Of a stretch of 26,378 nt of DNA, positions 1 through 8,775 are shown in pieces. Source of the DNA: a virus. The DNA is taken from positions 1 to 26,378 of IMG/VR virus record IMGVR_UViG_3300012920_000222. One strand, written 5' to 3'. Made by a program: the position numbers and the translations under genes. How positions within the stretch are numbered: the stretch's first letter is position 1; the number at the start of each line of letters is the position of its first letter. The notes beneath the pieces are model-generated. The model was not told where the DNA came from. It made no database searches and saw only the letters and a program-made list of their open reading frames with translations.

Positions 1-3000
1 TCGCTTGTTCATTCAACTTTTGGTCAAGATGGTCTTCCCAAAAACTTCGATATAAAATTAGATAATTTTGCGACAAGTGTAGTAACTACTACTTTTAGAA
101 AATACGGGGATTCTGTTTACAGGCTGTTTAACTTAGAAAAGGGAAACATTAAGACAAAAGAACATGGGCTATTGGGCTTATCAAGTAGATTCTCAAAGGC
201 AAGCGAACAGAAATCGAGTATTCCGTTCTATGCTTCCGGATATAGACTAGGGGCGGGATATAATTATGAAAGTTCTTTTGATGATGGTTTACAACCTGTA
301 AATAAAATAACTACACATAGCAGCAATTATCCCTTGAATAATTTACCAATCGAAAGTAGAGGAGAAGCGAGTGCGGGTTCTAGGTTCTTTGATAGCACTA
401 TTTTTCCCGATGGGGTCTTTGATATTTCACTTTTCTTCCCAACTTTCGCAACTACTGATACCGAGCATGTTTCTCCAACAAATGACGATTACTTAAAATT
501 AGTTCCATATACAGTTAAAGAGTATTTGAACATTCCCGATATAAGCACCAAAAGAATGTTTTTGTTTTCTAATTGCGACCTTTCACCATATTCTAAAAAA
601 AGAACGACAAGTCTGTTATATGGAACTAGGACAATATCGGACTATTCTATATTGGGAATAAAAGAACCCTTTTCAGCAGGACGCTCCGATTTAAAGGATG
701 ATGTATTATCTACTGAAACTATTAATCTAAATGATGATTCTTATTCTTCTAGTAATATTGTTGAAGCAAATAAAACTATAACTAATCTAAAGGGCTTTTC
801 TATGATGAGACTTACTGAAGTATGTTTAGATTGGGCGTTTAATCAAGTAAATCCCGAATCACCAATAGATAAAAAAGCAACAATACCACAATTAGATACC
901 GCAGGATATAATCTTTCCCCAATAGCATTTCCACCAATAAATGTTACTGCTAGTAATTATGAAGTAGATGCATCGGGTAATTTTTCAGCAAATTCATTTG
1001 GAATATTGTCTGATGGAGCAGAAGATTGGACTGTTGCTGATGCTAACGGTAATTCTCTAGATGTAGGAGATATAATTACAGACGGTAATGGAAGATACAT
1101 AGGAACCGTAGCGAGTTTTGCATCACCGGGAGCAACAACTAATTCAGTTTGTATGTTAGATAGAATACCATACAGAACAGACGGTGACAATTACTATACC
1201 GGACAACTATTTAAAATAAGAAGAAGTGAAGTTCTTACAGATTTACAAATCAATGGTAAAGGAAATATAGATACATTTACCTCGGTAGAAGAGGATATTC
1301 ATATGTTTAAATCGGCTTTTATGAGTCGTGGAAAGTTTGAATTTATGAAACAAAGAGTTACTTTAATTGCCAATGGAACTTCACATCAAATAAATAATAC
1401 TGCTAATTTTCTATTAGTGGAACTACCAAAAGAAGATGGAACTACTGCTAATTTTTACATCTATTATAGTATTAGTGGAAGTAGTGCGCCTTCTTCATAT
1501 TCATCTTCATATAGCACCTATACTCTCATTGAAGTTCCTATTGATGGAATAACTAGCACTGCTGTTTTAGATAAACAAGCAAGGCTATTAGCATTATACA
1601 ATGCTCTAATAGGTAATTCAACTTTTATATCTCACATACACAGTATTAGTCATGTAAATAATACAATACGCTTAATTCCTTTAGTAACTGTTGAGGCTTT
1701 CAATAATCCTACAATCTTTGACATATTCACTGGTGGTCTTGTTCAAGAGTATACTTACAATTCTGCAATGGGAGGACTTCATAAAATGGGATATGGTCAA
1801 AATGGAAATGCTAGTTTCACCGATGCCGAATTGGTAAATACAGCAATAAGCATAACTGGTTCACATACCTTTAGTGCGGGAGAAGGCTATGGGGGAAGTA
1901 AGGATAGTTCTTGGCGACAAAAATCAGGCCAAACATTAGGCGGTCAAATAACAGATGAATCTTATATTATGCATTCTGTTCTACCAATTACTACTAACTT
2001 AAATGAAGCACGACTGTTTTATCCATTTAGTATTTTTAGATGGTTGGCTAATCTTCCTAGAAACGACACTACAATAGATAGTAAGGGTCTTGGTCTAAGG
2101 ACTTCAACTAATGGTTATTGGGAATTTCTCTATAAATTCTTCAATGCGGTATGTTTAGAAAGATATGATATTGAAGATAATGTTGGTGCTAAAGCCATAG
2201 CAGGAATGTCTACACCCTACATTAGAGGAATTTTTAGAAAGGAATATACTGATTCTAACGAAACACCAGTGATTCCTAATTTGAATAAAGCCCTGTATGG
2301 AATAAATCACATCGGAGGTAATTTTGGTAATTTATTAGTAACTGAAGCCGATACTGTAGATAAGACTTCTGTAACAGAACAAACCCCTAGACCATTCTTT
2401 TTGAATAGTGATAATCAAGAGTTTGCACTAAAACAATTTGACGGGAATCCGGAAACGACTGGATATAATCAAGAACTAAGAGAGGCTGATGGTGCTTTAA
2501 CCGTTTTTAAGCCAAAACTATTTGTTAGTGTTGATGTCATAGGAACACAATCATCACAAGTAGGTATAGGAAATAATAATCAATTTAAATATACTTTTAC
2601 TAGCGGAAAATATCGTGGTTCAACTACTAATGTTTCGGAATATACTTGGTTGAATTTTGTAGATTTAACTGGTTGTTATTTGGCCTCTAGTCGAGGAAAG
2701 AAATACAGAACAGATGGTTCCTCTAATATTACAGACACAACCGGATTTACCGTTCCATCTTTTAGAACAACTGAATATACACCCGAAACATTAGCCTATG
2801 TTTTATCGCATGAATTAGATACTACCGACTTAGAAAATAAACATATTATTATTGTAGATAAACAATTAAAGGCTGATGAACTTTACTCAATATTACAACC
2901 AAACCATACTTTTTCTCACAGTTTTAGTCCTAATACAATAAGATTAAATGAATTGTCAAGTAAATATACAAAAATGGCTAATCAAGATTCTATATATAAA

Positions 3001-4293
3001 GACATTGGAAATTACTCGTCCATATCTAATGCCTATGAAGAGTTCGGAGAAAGAGAAGGCGTAATGTCAATGTATGTTGTTGTTGATATAGACGGGCAAA
3101 CTAGTAGTAATGAAATAGTAATACGCAACCCAGATACCCTTTCGGATAATAATGGAAGTATTATTGATTTACCTCCCGCTATGGTAATTAGTGACGGAGA
3201 AAACTCACACAAAATATCGGTGGAGATGGAAAACTTAGGGGATGGTATTGGATATTATCTTTCTTTTTCGGATATGCATAATCTAAAAGGAATAGTAAGT
3301 TTTACTGAACCTATTACACTAACAGTAGGAAAAGAATTCGATAACGAATCAAAGAGATGTTTAATTGGAAGTGGAGTAAAGGTATGTAATGAAGCAGAAG
3401 ATTTGATTAACGACTTAATGGAAGATGAAGGACTACAGTTCACTTTAGATACAGTAGATTATCCATTGTTTATTGCTCCAAACTTTCAAGGCTCGTCTCT
3501 TTTGGATGCATTACAATTCTTAACGGAGAAAAAGGATAAGACTATTATTTATGAAAACGAATCGTTTTCTATAAAAGACAAAGAATCTAATGATTTCTTT
3601 TCTAATATTTTGATTAATGATACAGGAGAATATCAAATATTAGAATATGAAAAGGTTAGAACGACTTTTGATTTACATAATGAAATTATAGTCTACGGAA
3701 ATAGCCATAAAGCAACTAAAAAAGATTTGAGAAGTATACAGAAAAGAGGAAGAAAAACTCTAGAAGTATTTGAAAGAGAACTTATTACACAAGACGAAGT
3801 AGATAAAAGAGCGCAAGAATTATTAAAAATACATTCTACTCTCAATACAAAACTTATCCTTACTATTAGTTCTAAAGGATTAGGACAATTAAGAGCGGGA
3901 GATATTGTTCAAGTTCAAATAGAAAGAGAAAACATAGAGCGAGGACAATTTTTAGTTCTACAGATAGAGCATAAAATGACTGGCCTACTAAAACTAGAAT
4001 TAGGACGGTATTCAAAACAATTAGAAGATAGATTTGCAGAACTACTAATTGCTAATAAGAAAACTAATTCAGCCATTCGTAACCAAAAATTCAGTGAACC
4101 AACCACTAGTTTTGACTTTTTAGAGAGTGTCAATATCAAAGAGTTGAGACTATTCATTAGAAAGAGAACCACTACCGGAACGCCCCTAACATTAGGTTTT
4201 GGAACAACCCTAAATACAAGTAGTGTAGAACTAGGGTTTGAAGGTGGTAGCGGAATTTCACTTACCACTTTAATTGATGAGGATTTAGCATGA
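1..4293 (+). CDS. Very large tail/baseplate hub-like protein, 5' end outside the window
   Basis: The reading frame is open from base 1, so the gene begins upstream; a TTG at 172 is only the first possible start codon inside the window. At least 1430 residues are encoded here. The first 1000 or so are Ser/Thr/Asn-rich beta-type sequence as in virion proteins. The region encoded at about 3390-4050 resembles the hub or late-control-D class of baseplate proteins: a domain around LLDALQFLTEKKDKTIIYE, a helix with TQDEVDKRAQELL, then GQLRAGDIVQVQIE and GQFLVLQIEHKMTG, ending in a helical LEDRFAELL stretch. This class assignment is by pattern only. The stop overlaps the next start (ATGA at 4290-4293), so the two are probably translationally coupled. 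A role at the tail tip or baseplate is inferred from this C-terminal region and the fibre genes downstream. The large N-terminal part is not recognised and may bind the host surface. Confidence 0.65.
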   Translation, partial: SLVHSTFGQDGLPKNFDIKLDNFATSVVTTTFRKYGDSVYRLFNLEKGNIKTKEHGLLGLSSRFSKASEQKSSIPFYASGYRLGAGYNYESSFDDGLQPVNKITTHSSNYPLNNLPIESRGEASAGSRFFDSTIFPDGVFDISLFFPTFATTDTEHVSPTNDDYLKLVPYTVKEYLNIPDISTKRMFLFSNCDLSPYSKKRTTSLLYGTRTISDYSILGIKEPFSAGRSDLKDDVLSTETINLNDDSYSSSNIVEANKTITNLKGFSMMRLTEVCLDWAFNQVNPESPIDKKATIPQLDTAGYNLSPIAFPPINVTASNYEVDASGNFSANSFGILSDGAEDWTVADANGNSLDVGDIITDGNGRYIGTVASFASPGATTNSVCMLDRIPYRTDGDNYYTGQLFKIRRSEVLTDLQINGKGNIDTFTSVEEDIHMFKSAFMSRGKFEFMKQRVTLIANGTSHQINNTANFLLVELPKEDGTTANFYIYYSISGSSAPSSYSSSYSTYTLIEVPIDGITSTAVLDKQARLLALYNALIGNSTFISHIHSISHVNNTIRLIPLVTVEAFNNPTIFDIFTGGLVQEYTYNSAMGGLHKMGYGQNGNASFTDAELVNTAISITGSHTFSAGEGYGGSKDSSWRQKSGQTLGGQITDESYIMHSVLPITTNLNEARLFYPFSIFRWLANLPRNDTTIDSKGLGLRTSTNGYWEFLYKFFNAVCLERYDIEDNVGAKAIAGMSTPYIRGIFRKEYTDSNETPVIPNLNKALYGINHIGGNFGNLLVTEADTVDKTSVTEQTPRPFFLNSDNQEFALKQFDGNPETTGYNQELREADGALTVFKPKLFVSVDVIGTQSSQVGIGNNNQFKYTFTSGKYRGSTTNVSEYTWLNFVDLTGCYLASSRGKKYRTDGSSNITDTTGFTVPSFRTTEYTPETLAYVLSHELDTTDLENKHIIIVDKQLKADELYSILQPNHTFSHSFSPNTIRLNELSSKYTKMANQDSIYKDIGNYSSISNAYEEFGEREGVMSMYVVVDIDGQTSSNEIVIRNPDTLSDNNGSIIDLPPAMVISDGENSHKISVEMENLGDGIGYYLSFSDMHNLKGIVSFTEPITLTVGKEFDNESKRCLIGSGVKVCNEAEDLINDLMEDEGLQFTLDTVDYPLFIAPNFQGSSLLDALQFLTEKKDKTIIYENESFSIKDKESNDFFSNILINDTGEYQILEYEKVRTTFDLHNEIIVYGNSHKATKKDLRSIQKRGRKTLEVFERELITQDEVDKRAQELLKIHSTLNTKLILTISSKGLGQLRAGDIVQVQIERENIERGQFLVLQIEHKMTGLLKLELGRYSKQLEDRFAELLIANKKTNSAIRNQKFSEPTTSFDFLESVNIKELRLFIRKRTTTGTPLTLGFGTTLNTSSVELGFEGGSGISLTTLIDEDLA

Positions 4294-4649
4294 TAACAAA
4301 CAGATGTAGACAATTTTTGGCTTCTAGTTTGAAAGTCAATATAGATTCCGGATTTAGCGAAGTTGGTTATGGAGGTAATTCTACTAATCCTTTCTCTAGC
4401 ACACTTGATGTTCCTGCGGGTAGTGGGGTTCCGGTGACAATACAAACAGCAAATGCAGATGAAAATGTAATAGAAATAAAAGCGAGTGTAGATGGAGCAA
4501 ATGTTACTGGTAGGGTTCTAAGAGAATTAGGTTTTTTTGAGCATCCAAATGCAGGTGGCGCTATGCTCGCTAGAGTTAATTTTGACGGTATTGGGCCGTT
4601 TTCAGCAGGAGAAACAATTGAATTCTTTTTGACGATAGAGGTGGAGTGA
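4290..4649 (+). CDS. Small virion-type protein, probably tail/baseplate associated
   Basis: This encodes 119 residues of predicted beta-rich sequence with no membrane segment. Recognisable stretches are PAGSGVPVTIQTANADENVI, VDGANVTGRVLRELGFFEH, and an ending ARVNFDGIGPFSAGETIEFFLTIEV-like in style. The combination of a variable beta strand, an RELGFF turn and a strand with NFDGI...GETIEFFLTIE resembles small phage tail-fibre-attachment or baseplate proteins, but I cannot name a family. The gene starts inside the stop of the hub-like gene (ATGA) and is followed one base after its stop by the tail-fibre gene, so the three are probably made together. A linker between baseplate and fibre is an inference from position only. 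Confidence 0.55.
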   Translation: MITNRCRQFLASSLKVNIDSGFSEVGYGGNSTNPFSSTLDVPAGSGVPVTIQTANADENVIEIKASVDGANVTGRVLRELGFFEHPNAGGAMLARVNFDGIGPFSAGETIEFFLTIEVE

Positions 4650-4650
4650 T

Positions 4651-6789
4651 ATGACCCAAACAGAAAACAATAAGCATAAGTTTACAGAAAGTTCAACTGG
4701 ATTAAGTTTATCCGAAATAAAAGATGGTGTTGATTTTCCCCATACTGGGTTATTGAAAGCATTACTTCAAACTGCTAAAGGTAATCATGTGGTAAAAACA
4801 GGAAATGGAAATACAAATGATGATTTCGCTATAACTAAAGTTAATTCTACAACATTAACTGTAAAAGGTGGTTCTTATTATAGAAATAATAAATTACATA
4901 CTATTACGGATTCTGATGTTTCACCTACTGTTACTCTTACTTTAGGATTTACAACGGCTAATGCTTATCATTTACTAGTAATAAATGAAGCAGGACAATT
5001 CGCAATAAGAAGTCCAACTGCCTCAAATCAAGTAGCGGATACTTTTCTTAATGATGTCATTGTTGCGGTATTAACTTATACTGGTGCTTCTAGTGCTATG
5101 AATGTTCAATACTTAACAAATGATAAATCTGCCAATTCTTTGAGTATTGCTCATGATGGTGGAGGAACACAGACTTCAACGGTTTATACAGAAGTTGGTG
5201 AAATAGCACACGATTCAGCAACGGGTGGAGTCAATTTCAAAGTAACGGCAGGTGACTTAACAATTGAAAATGATGCGGCTGATGGCGATATTATCTTCAA
5301 AGGAAACGATGCGGATGGAACTAGTGATTTAACAGCATTAACTCTTGATATGAGTCTTAATGGTAGGGCTACTTTTAGCGGAGATGTTGTTTCGGGAGGA
5401 ACTACATTAACAGGAGGAACTGTTGCTAATGAGGCTAATAATAGAATTACTACTTCTACTGGTAGTAATAATAATCTAAATGCAGAAGCCAACTTAACTT
5501 TTGATGGTTCTACTTTGGCTGTTACGGGAGGAATTACTGGAACAACCCTTACTACGACGGGATTGATTCAAACTACTGGAAATAATATTCAATCAACTAC
5601 GGGTTCTGTTACAGGGGTTTCAATTGGTGCTGGAACTGGTGGTCTTTCTAATACTGGAGCAAGAAGTAGAAGTATGGAATTAGCGGCTGATGCAGGTAGT
5701 GGTTATGGGGTTACTATACATGCTCACGCTAGTTTTAATGCTCTTTATAGCAATCCTCCAATAGATTGTTCAAAAGAAGAATATTATGTTGGTTTTGATT
5801 CTCAAGTAGACCCTTCACATAATGGCCCTATGGGGCCAAACTTTCCTTTTCTTTTTAGTCTTACTCCGGGTAGTGAATTTGAAACTTTAGTAAAACCAAA
5901 TGCTAGTAATGCTACTAATGGGGATGTAACCACTTTTAATTATGGCGCTGAAGAAGTATTTGGGGGATTATCACTATTTATAGGAATACAAGCGCCTAGA
6001 TTAAATAATGGAAAAGAAGTTGTTATTCACAATCTTACGGGGTTTGGATTGTATATTTGTGTCGTAGACCCTGAAGTAGACCCATCCCAACCGGGATATA
6101 TAATGCAAGATAGAGTTAATGGCGGTTGGCATCATCATCATAACCTATCTTTTTTTGATGGTAATGACAGATTAGTTGAATTAAAACGCACACTATTAGG
6201 AGAACCTTCGAATGACCAGTTTAATTTTGTAGGTGGTTTTGGAACCCAACATGCGAGTGAAATTGGTAGAGATGCTATAATTCTAAAACCAAGAGAAAGT
6301 GTAAGATTAAGAGCAATTGATATTGTAGCGGGAGAAGGAGGAACTAATCACCCTCATGATGTCGCTTTACAACAGGGACTATTTGCTGACCCGACAGCAA
6401 CATCACCGGATGCCTCTCAATGGATGATTACTTCTGCTAGTAGTCCTATAGGGAGAGCGCCTGTTGCTATACTAAGAGATGCTTTTTTCCATGTTCCTAC
6501 TTACTATACCGGAACCACTTTTATAAATGAAGGAACAAGTGAAGTAGTTTTACCGGATAGTCCTCATCCGGGAACACAATTCGCTTTTCTTTGTTTAACA
6601 GGGGGAATAACTATTACACTTCCAACCGTAGGAAGTAGTATTACTCAAATAGGGCAATTAAGTATTGTAGACCAATTTTATACTGTAGGAACTAGTGGTT
6701 CTACATCTGTTACATTATCAGCAGGAGATACCAAGACTTTTGTTTATATTGTTTCACCGCAAACAAAAGGATACCAAGTAATAGGTTGA
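4651..6789 (+). CDS. Tail fibre protein
   Basis: This encodes 712 residues. The N-terminal 160 or so residues (SLSEIKDGVDFPH, then KVNSTTLTVKGGSYYRNN and NAYHLLVINEAGQFAI) look like the attachment and shaft start of marine phage fibres. Residues about 200-330 form a low-complexity Thr/Gly/Ser shaft, with stretches such as NGRATFSGDVVSGGTTLTGG and GSTLAVTGGITGTTLTTTG, which is typical of trimeric fibres. The C-terminal half contains His-rich motifs (WHHHHN near 490, a HPHD motif near 568) that could bind metal, as in some fibre tips. A Shine-Dalgarno-like GGAGTGAT lies directly before the ATG. Host adsorption is inferred from fibre architecture and position. No chaperone or intramolecular protease domain was recognised. 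Confidence 0.7.
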   Translation: MTQTENNKHKFTESSTGLSLSEIKDGVDFPHTGLLKALLQTAKGNHVVKTGNGNTNDDFAITKVNSTTLTVKGGSYYRNNKLHTITDSDVSPTVTLTLGFTTANAYHLLVINEAGQFAIRSPTASNQVADTFLNDVIVAVLTYTGASSAMNVQYLTNDKSANSLSIAHDGGGTQTSTVYTEVGEIAHDSATGGVNFKVTAGDLTIENDAADGDIIFKGNDADGTSDLTALTLDMSLNGRATFSGDVVSGGTTLTGGTVANEANNRITTSTGSNNNLNAEANLTFDGSTLAVTGGITGTTLTTTGLIQTTGNNIQSTTGSVTGVSIGAGTGGLSNTGARSRSMELAADAGSGYGVTIHAHASFNALYSNPPIDCSKEEYYVGFDSQVDPSHNGPMGPNFPFLFSLTPGSEFETLVKPNASNATNGDVTTFNYGAEEVFGGLSLFIGIQAPRLNNGKEVVIHNLTGFGLYICVVDPEVDPSQPGYIMQDRVNGGWHHHHNLSFFDGNDRLVELKRTLLGEPSNDQFNFVGGFGTQHASEIGRDAIILKPRESVRLRAIDIVAGEGGTNHPHDVALQQGLFADPTATSPDASQWMITSASSPIGRAPVAILRDAFFHVPTYYTGTTFINEGTSEVVLPDSPHPGTQFAFLCLTGGITITLPTVGSSITQIGQLSIVDQFYTVGTSGSTSVTLSAGDTKTFVYIVSPQTKGYQVIG

Positions 6790-6793
6790 TAAT

Positions 6794-7459
<666 letters not shown>

Positions 7460-7464
7460 ATAAC

Positions 7465-7584
7465 ATGGTTTACTTAATATTAGCATTTATTATTAGTTTT
7501 ATTTTTGGATATTTGGCTATAGCGTTAGGATTGCGTGATAATCAAGCAATAGGAATTATACTAATAGAAGATGAAAAGCCCTGA
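7465..7584 (+). CDS. 39-residue single-span membrane protein
   Basis: An ATG five bases after the previous stop opens a 39-residue frame. Residues 2-22 are almost entirely hydrophobic (VYLILAFIISFIFGYLAIAL), followed by a short polar tail LRDNQAIGIILIEDEKP. This gives one predicted membrane helix with a small acidic C-terminus. It is the last gene of the late unit and is followed ten bases later by a terminator hairpin. Its size, single span and position after the tail genes would fit a holin-like or other late membrane peptide, but nothing specific identifies it. It could also be a chance frame; the tight spacing and exact fit before the terminator argue for a real gene. Confidence 0.5.
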   Translation: MVYLILAFIISFIFGYLAIALGLRDNQAIGIILIEDEKP

Positions 7585-7593
7585 ATTAGCCCA

Positions 7594-7620
7594 ACAAAAT
7601 TAGATTTTGTGCGTTTTTTT
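7594..7620 (+). terminator. Intrinsic terminator of the late (tail) unit
   Basis: A perfect 7-bp stem ACAAAAT/ATTTTGT closes a 3-base TAG loop and is followed by GCG and seven Ts. It lies ten bases after the stop of the last + strand gene. Archaeal RNA polymerase stops mainly on the T run, so the T tract is the stronger part of this call. Confidence 0.7.
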
Positions 7621-7628
7621 AAAAAACC

Positions 7629-7664
7629 AAAAAAAAATCGGAAGAAAGGGCTTACGCCCCTTCT
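7629..7664 (-). terminator. Intrinsic terminator of the long - strand operon
   Basis: Read on the - strand, AGAAGGGGC and GCCCTTTCT pair (nine positions, one mismatch) around a GTAA loop, followed by TCCGA and nine Ts. The stop codon of the last - strand gene (7652-7654) lies in the hairpin itself. Together with the + strand terminator it forms a compact two-way barrier between the converging units. Confidence 0.75.
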
Positions 7665-7801
7665 CCCTTCTTTGACCAAATAGCAAAACAATGTCTACAT
7701 TCCCACAATTTAATTTGTTCGTCAGAACCAACATAAAAGCCAAGTATTCTCTTAGCCAATGTCGCTTCTTTACAATACGGACAAATTTGTTTAAGAACCA
7801 T
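7652..7801 (-). CDS. 49-residue zinc-ribbon protein
   Basis: A short frame starting with MVLKQICPYCKEATLAKRIL carries two CxxC knuckles: CPYC at 7-10 and CRHC at 35-38, about 25 residues apart, as in a treble-clef or ribbon that binds one zinc ion. The C-terminus is basic (WSKKGEGA). The start overlaps the end of the upstream membrane-peptide gene, and the stop lies inside the operon terminator, which supports it being the last gene of the unit. The function is unknown. Small viral zinc ribbons often bind nucleic acid or transcription factors, but that is general family knowledge and not shown here. Confidence 0.7.
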   Translation of the reverse strand: MVLKQICPYCKEATLAKRILGFYVGSDEQIKLWECRHCFAIWSKKGEGA

Positions 7802-7943
7802 CTTTATCGCCAGTATTCATTAAACGCTTCATATAATCTTCAACATTTTCGTCAGTAACACTTGTTCCTCCAAAAGCGGCAAAGAAAAGAAGCATTAGAA
7901 TTATAATAAAGACGATTAGACCAAACCACTCCCAACCTGTCAT
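7791..7943 (-). CDS. 50-residue single-span membrane protein
   Basis: The frame encodes MTGWEWFGLIVFIIILMLLF as its first 20 residues, so residues 5-24 form one membrane helix, followed by a polar, mostly acidic tail (TDENVEDYMKRLMNTGDKDGS). The ATG shares one base with the stop of the exonuclease gene (TAATG) and has an excellent Shine-Dalgarno sequence, GGAGGTGA, seven bases upstream. The strong ribosome site makes this a real gene despite its size. I do not recognise a family. An N-out, tail-in small membrane protein is the most that can be said. Confidence 0.7.
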   Translation of the reverse strand: MTGWEWFGLIVFIIILMLLFFAAFGGTSVTDENVEDYMKRLMNTGDKDGS

Positions 7944-8545
7944 TACCAACTCACCTCCAAATCTTTCTGTGTTTCGTTCTCAATAGAGAACGCTTTAACA
8001 ATTCCATTTTCTCTTCCATAGTCCCATAAATCATAGACTAATTGAGTGTCTTTCATGCAGTAATCTACCACTTCATTGTATTTTCCCATCTTCCACAACT
8101 TAGGAGCGTCGGCACTATCCATTAGTTTTGAATCTTGCATTGTGCATTTTACTAAATTCTTCAATTGGAATCTTTCACCGTGTTGTTTTAGAAGTATTTT
8201 AGATGTGTCAATATACTGCTTTTCATCTAAATATTTTTTAATACAATAAATATCTAATGAATCTCTAAGGATTGGTAAATCAAAAGCCGCTATATTGTGT
8301 CCTAGAAGAACACCGCCTTTTTGGAAATGTTCATCTAAATCATACTTTAAATCCTTTAATGGTTTTATTACGAAGTCCGATTTATTTATACTATCTAATC
8401 CTTCATCTAAATAGATAGTTCCATTATTACCATCCCATGTTGCGACAGTGGATACTTGAAACATATGTGTATTAGAAAAGCCACCTATTTCATAAGACAT
8501 ATTTTTTGTCTCTATATCGAGAGCCAAAACTGACATATGCATCAT
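7943..8545 (-). CDS. DnaQ-like DEDDy 3'-5' exonuclease
   Basis: This encodes 200 residues of an RNase H-fold exonuclease. Exo I is ALDIET (D10, E12), Exo II is GHNIAAFDLPIL (D89) and Exo III is DYCMKDT (Y162, D166), giving a complete DEDDy set for two metal ions. The motifs resemble the stand-alone exonucleases related to the proofreading domain of family B polymerases more than classic DnaQ. ATGs lie at residues 1, 2 and 4; the first is kept because AAGGA lies just upstream and it overlaps the upstream stop (ATGA). Since the PolB in this operon keeps its own exonuclease residues, this enzyme is probably used for something else, such as primer or DNA-end processing or degradation of host nucleic acid. 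That role is inference. Confidence 0.8.
   Translation of the reverse strand: MMHMSVLALDIETKNMSYEIGGFSNTHMFQVSTVATWDGNNGTIYLDEGLDSINKSDFVIKPLKDLKYDLDEHFQKGGVLLGHNIAAFDLPILRDSLDIYCIKKYLDEKQYIDTSKILLKQHGERFQLKNLVKCTMQDSKLMDSADAPKLWKMGKYNEVVDYCMKDTQLVYDLWDYGRENGIVKAFSIENETQKDLEVSW
7951..7958 (-). promoter_or_regulatory. Strong Shine-Dalgarno site (GGAGGTGA)
   Basis: On the - strand GGAGGTGA lies seven bases before the ATG of the 50-residue membrane protein, inside the end of the exonuclease gene. It matches the archaeal 16S 3' end and decides that the small downstream frame is translated. Confidence 0.75.
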
Positions 8546-8775
8546 TCCTTAGATGGACTTGACCAAAGTTTAGCAACCTTTTGTTCTTCTTTATTGATTG
8601 TAGGTTCTTCGTCTAAGTCTGTTCTTCTTTTTAAGAAACAAACTATTTGAGAACCCGCTACAATCAATTGAGAACAACATTCCCATCCTTCGTCTCCATA
8701 GGTATTCAATGTGTCAATTATTACTTTTGGCCCCTTTGCTACTTCAAAAACTAGGTATGTATTTTCCCACTTCAT
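8542..8775 (-). CDS. DUF4177-like small protein
   Basis: This encodes 77 residues. The pattern KWENTYLVFEV...DTLNTYGDEGWECCSQ...IVCFLKRR matches the layout of DUF4177 proteins: a strand, a helix with LN..G.EGWE, and a final strand ending in FLKR. The tail (residues 52-77) is charged and probably disordered. The start has GAGGTGA nearby and overlaps the helicase-like gene stop by four bases, and its own stop overlaps the exonuclease start. The biochemical role of the family is unknown. The call rests on motif resemblance alone. Confidence 0.5.
   Translation of the reverse strand: MKWENTYLVFEVAKGPKVIIDTLNTYGDEGWECCSQLIVAGSQIVCFLKRRTDLDEEPTINKEEQKVAKLWSSPSKE

Noticed and set aside
172-174. TTG at 172 as start of the first large gene
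   Set aside because: The same frame is open without stops back to base 1 with normal protein-like sequence, so the gene starts upstream of the window.
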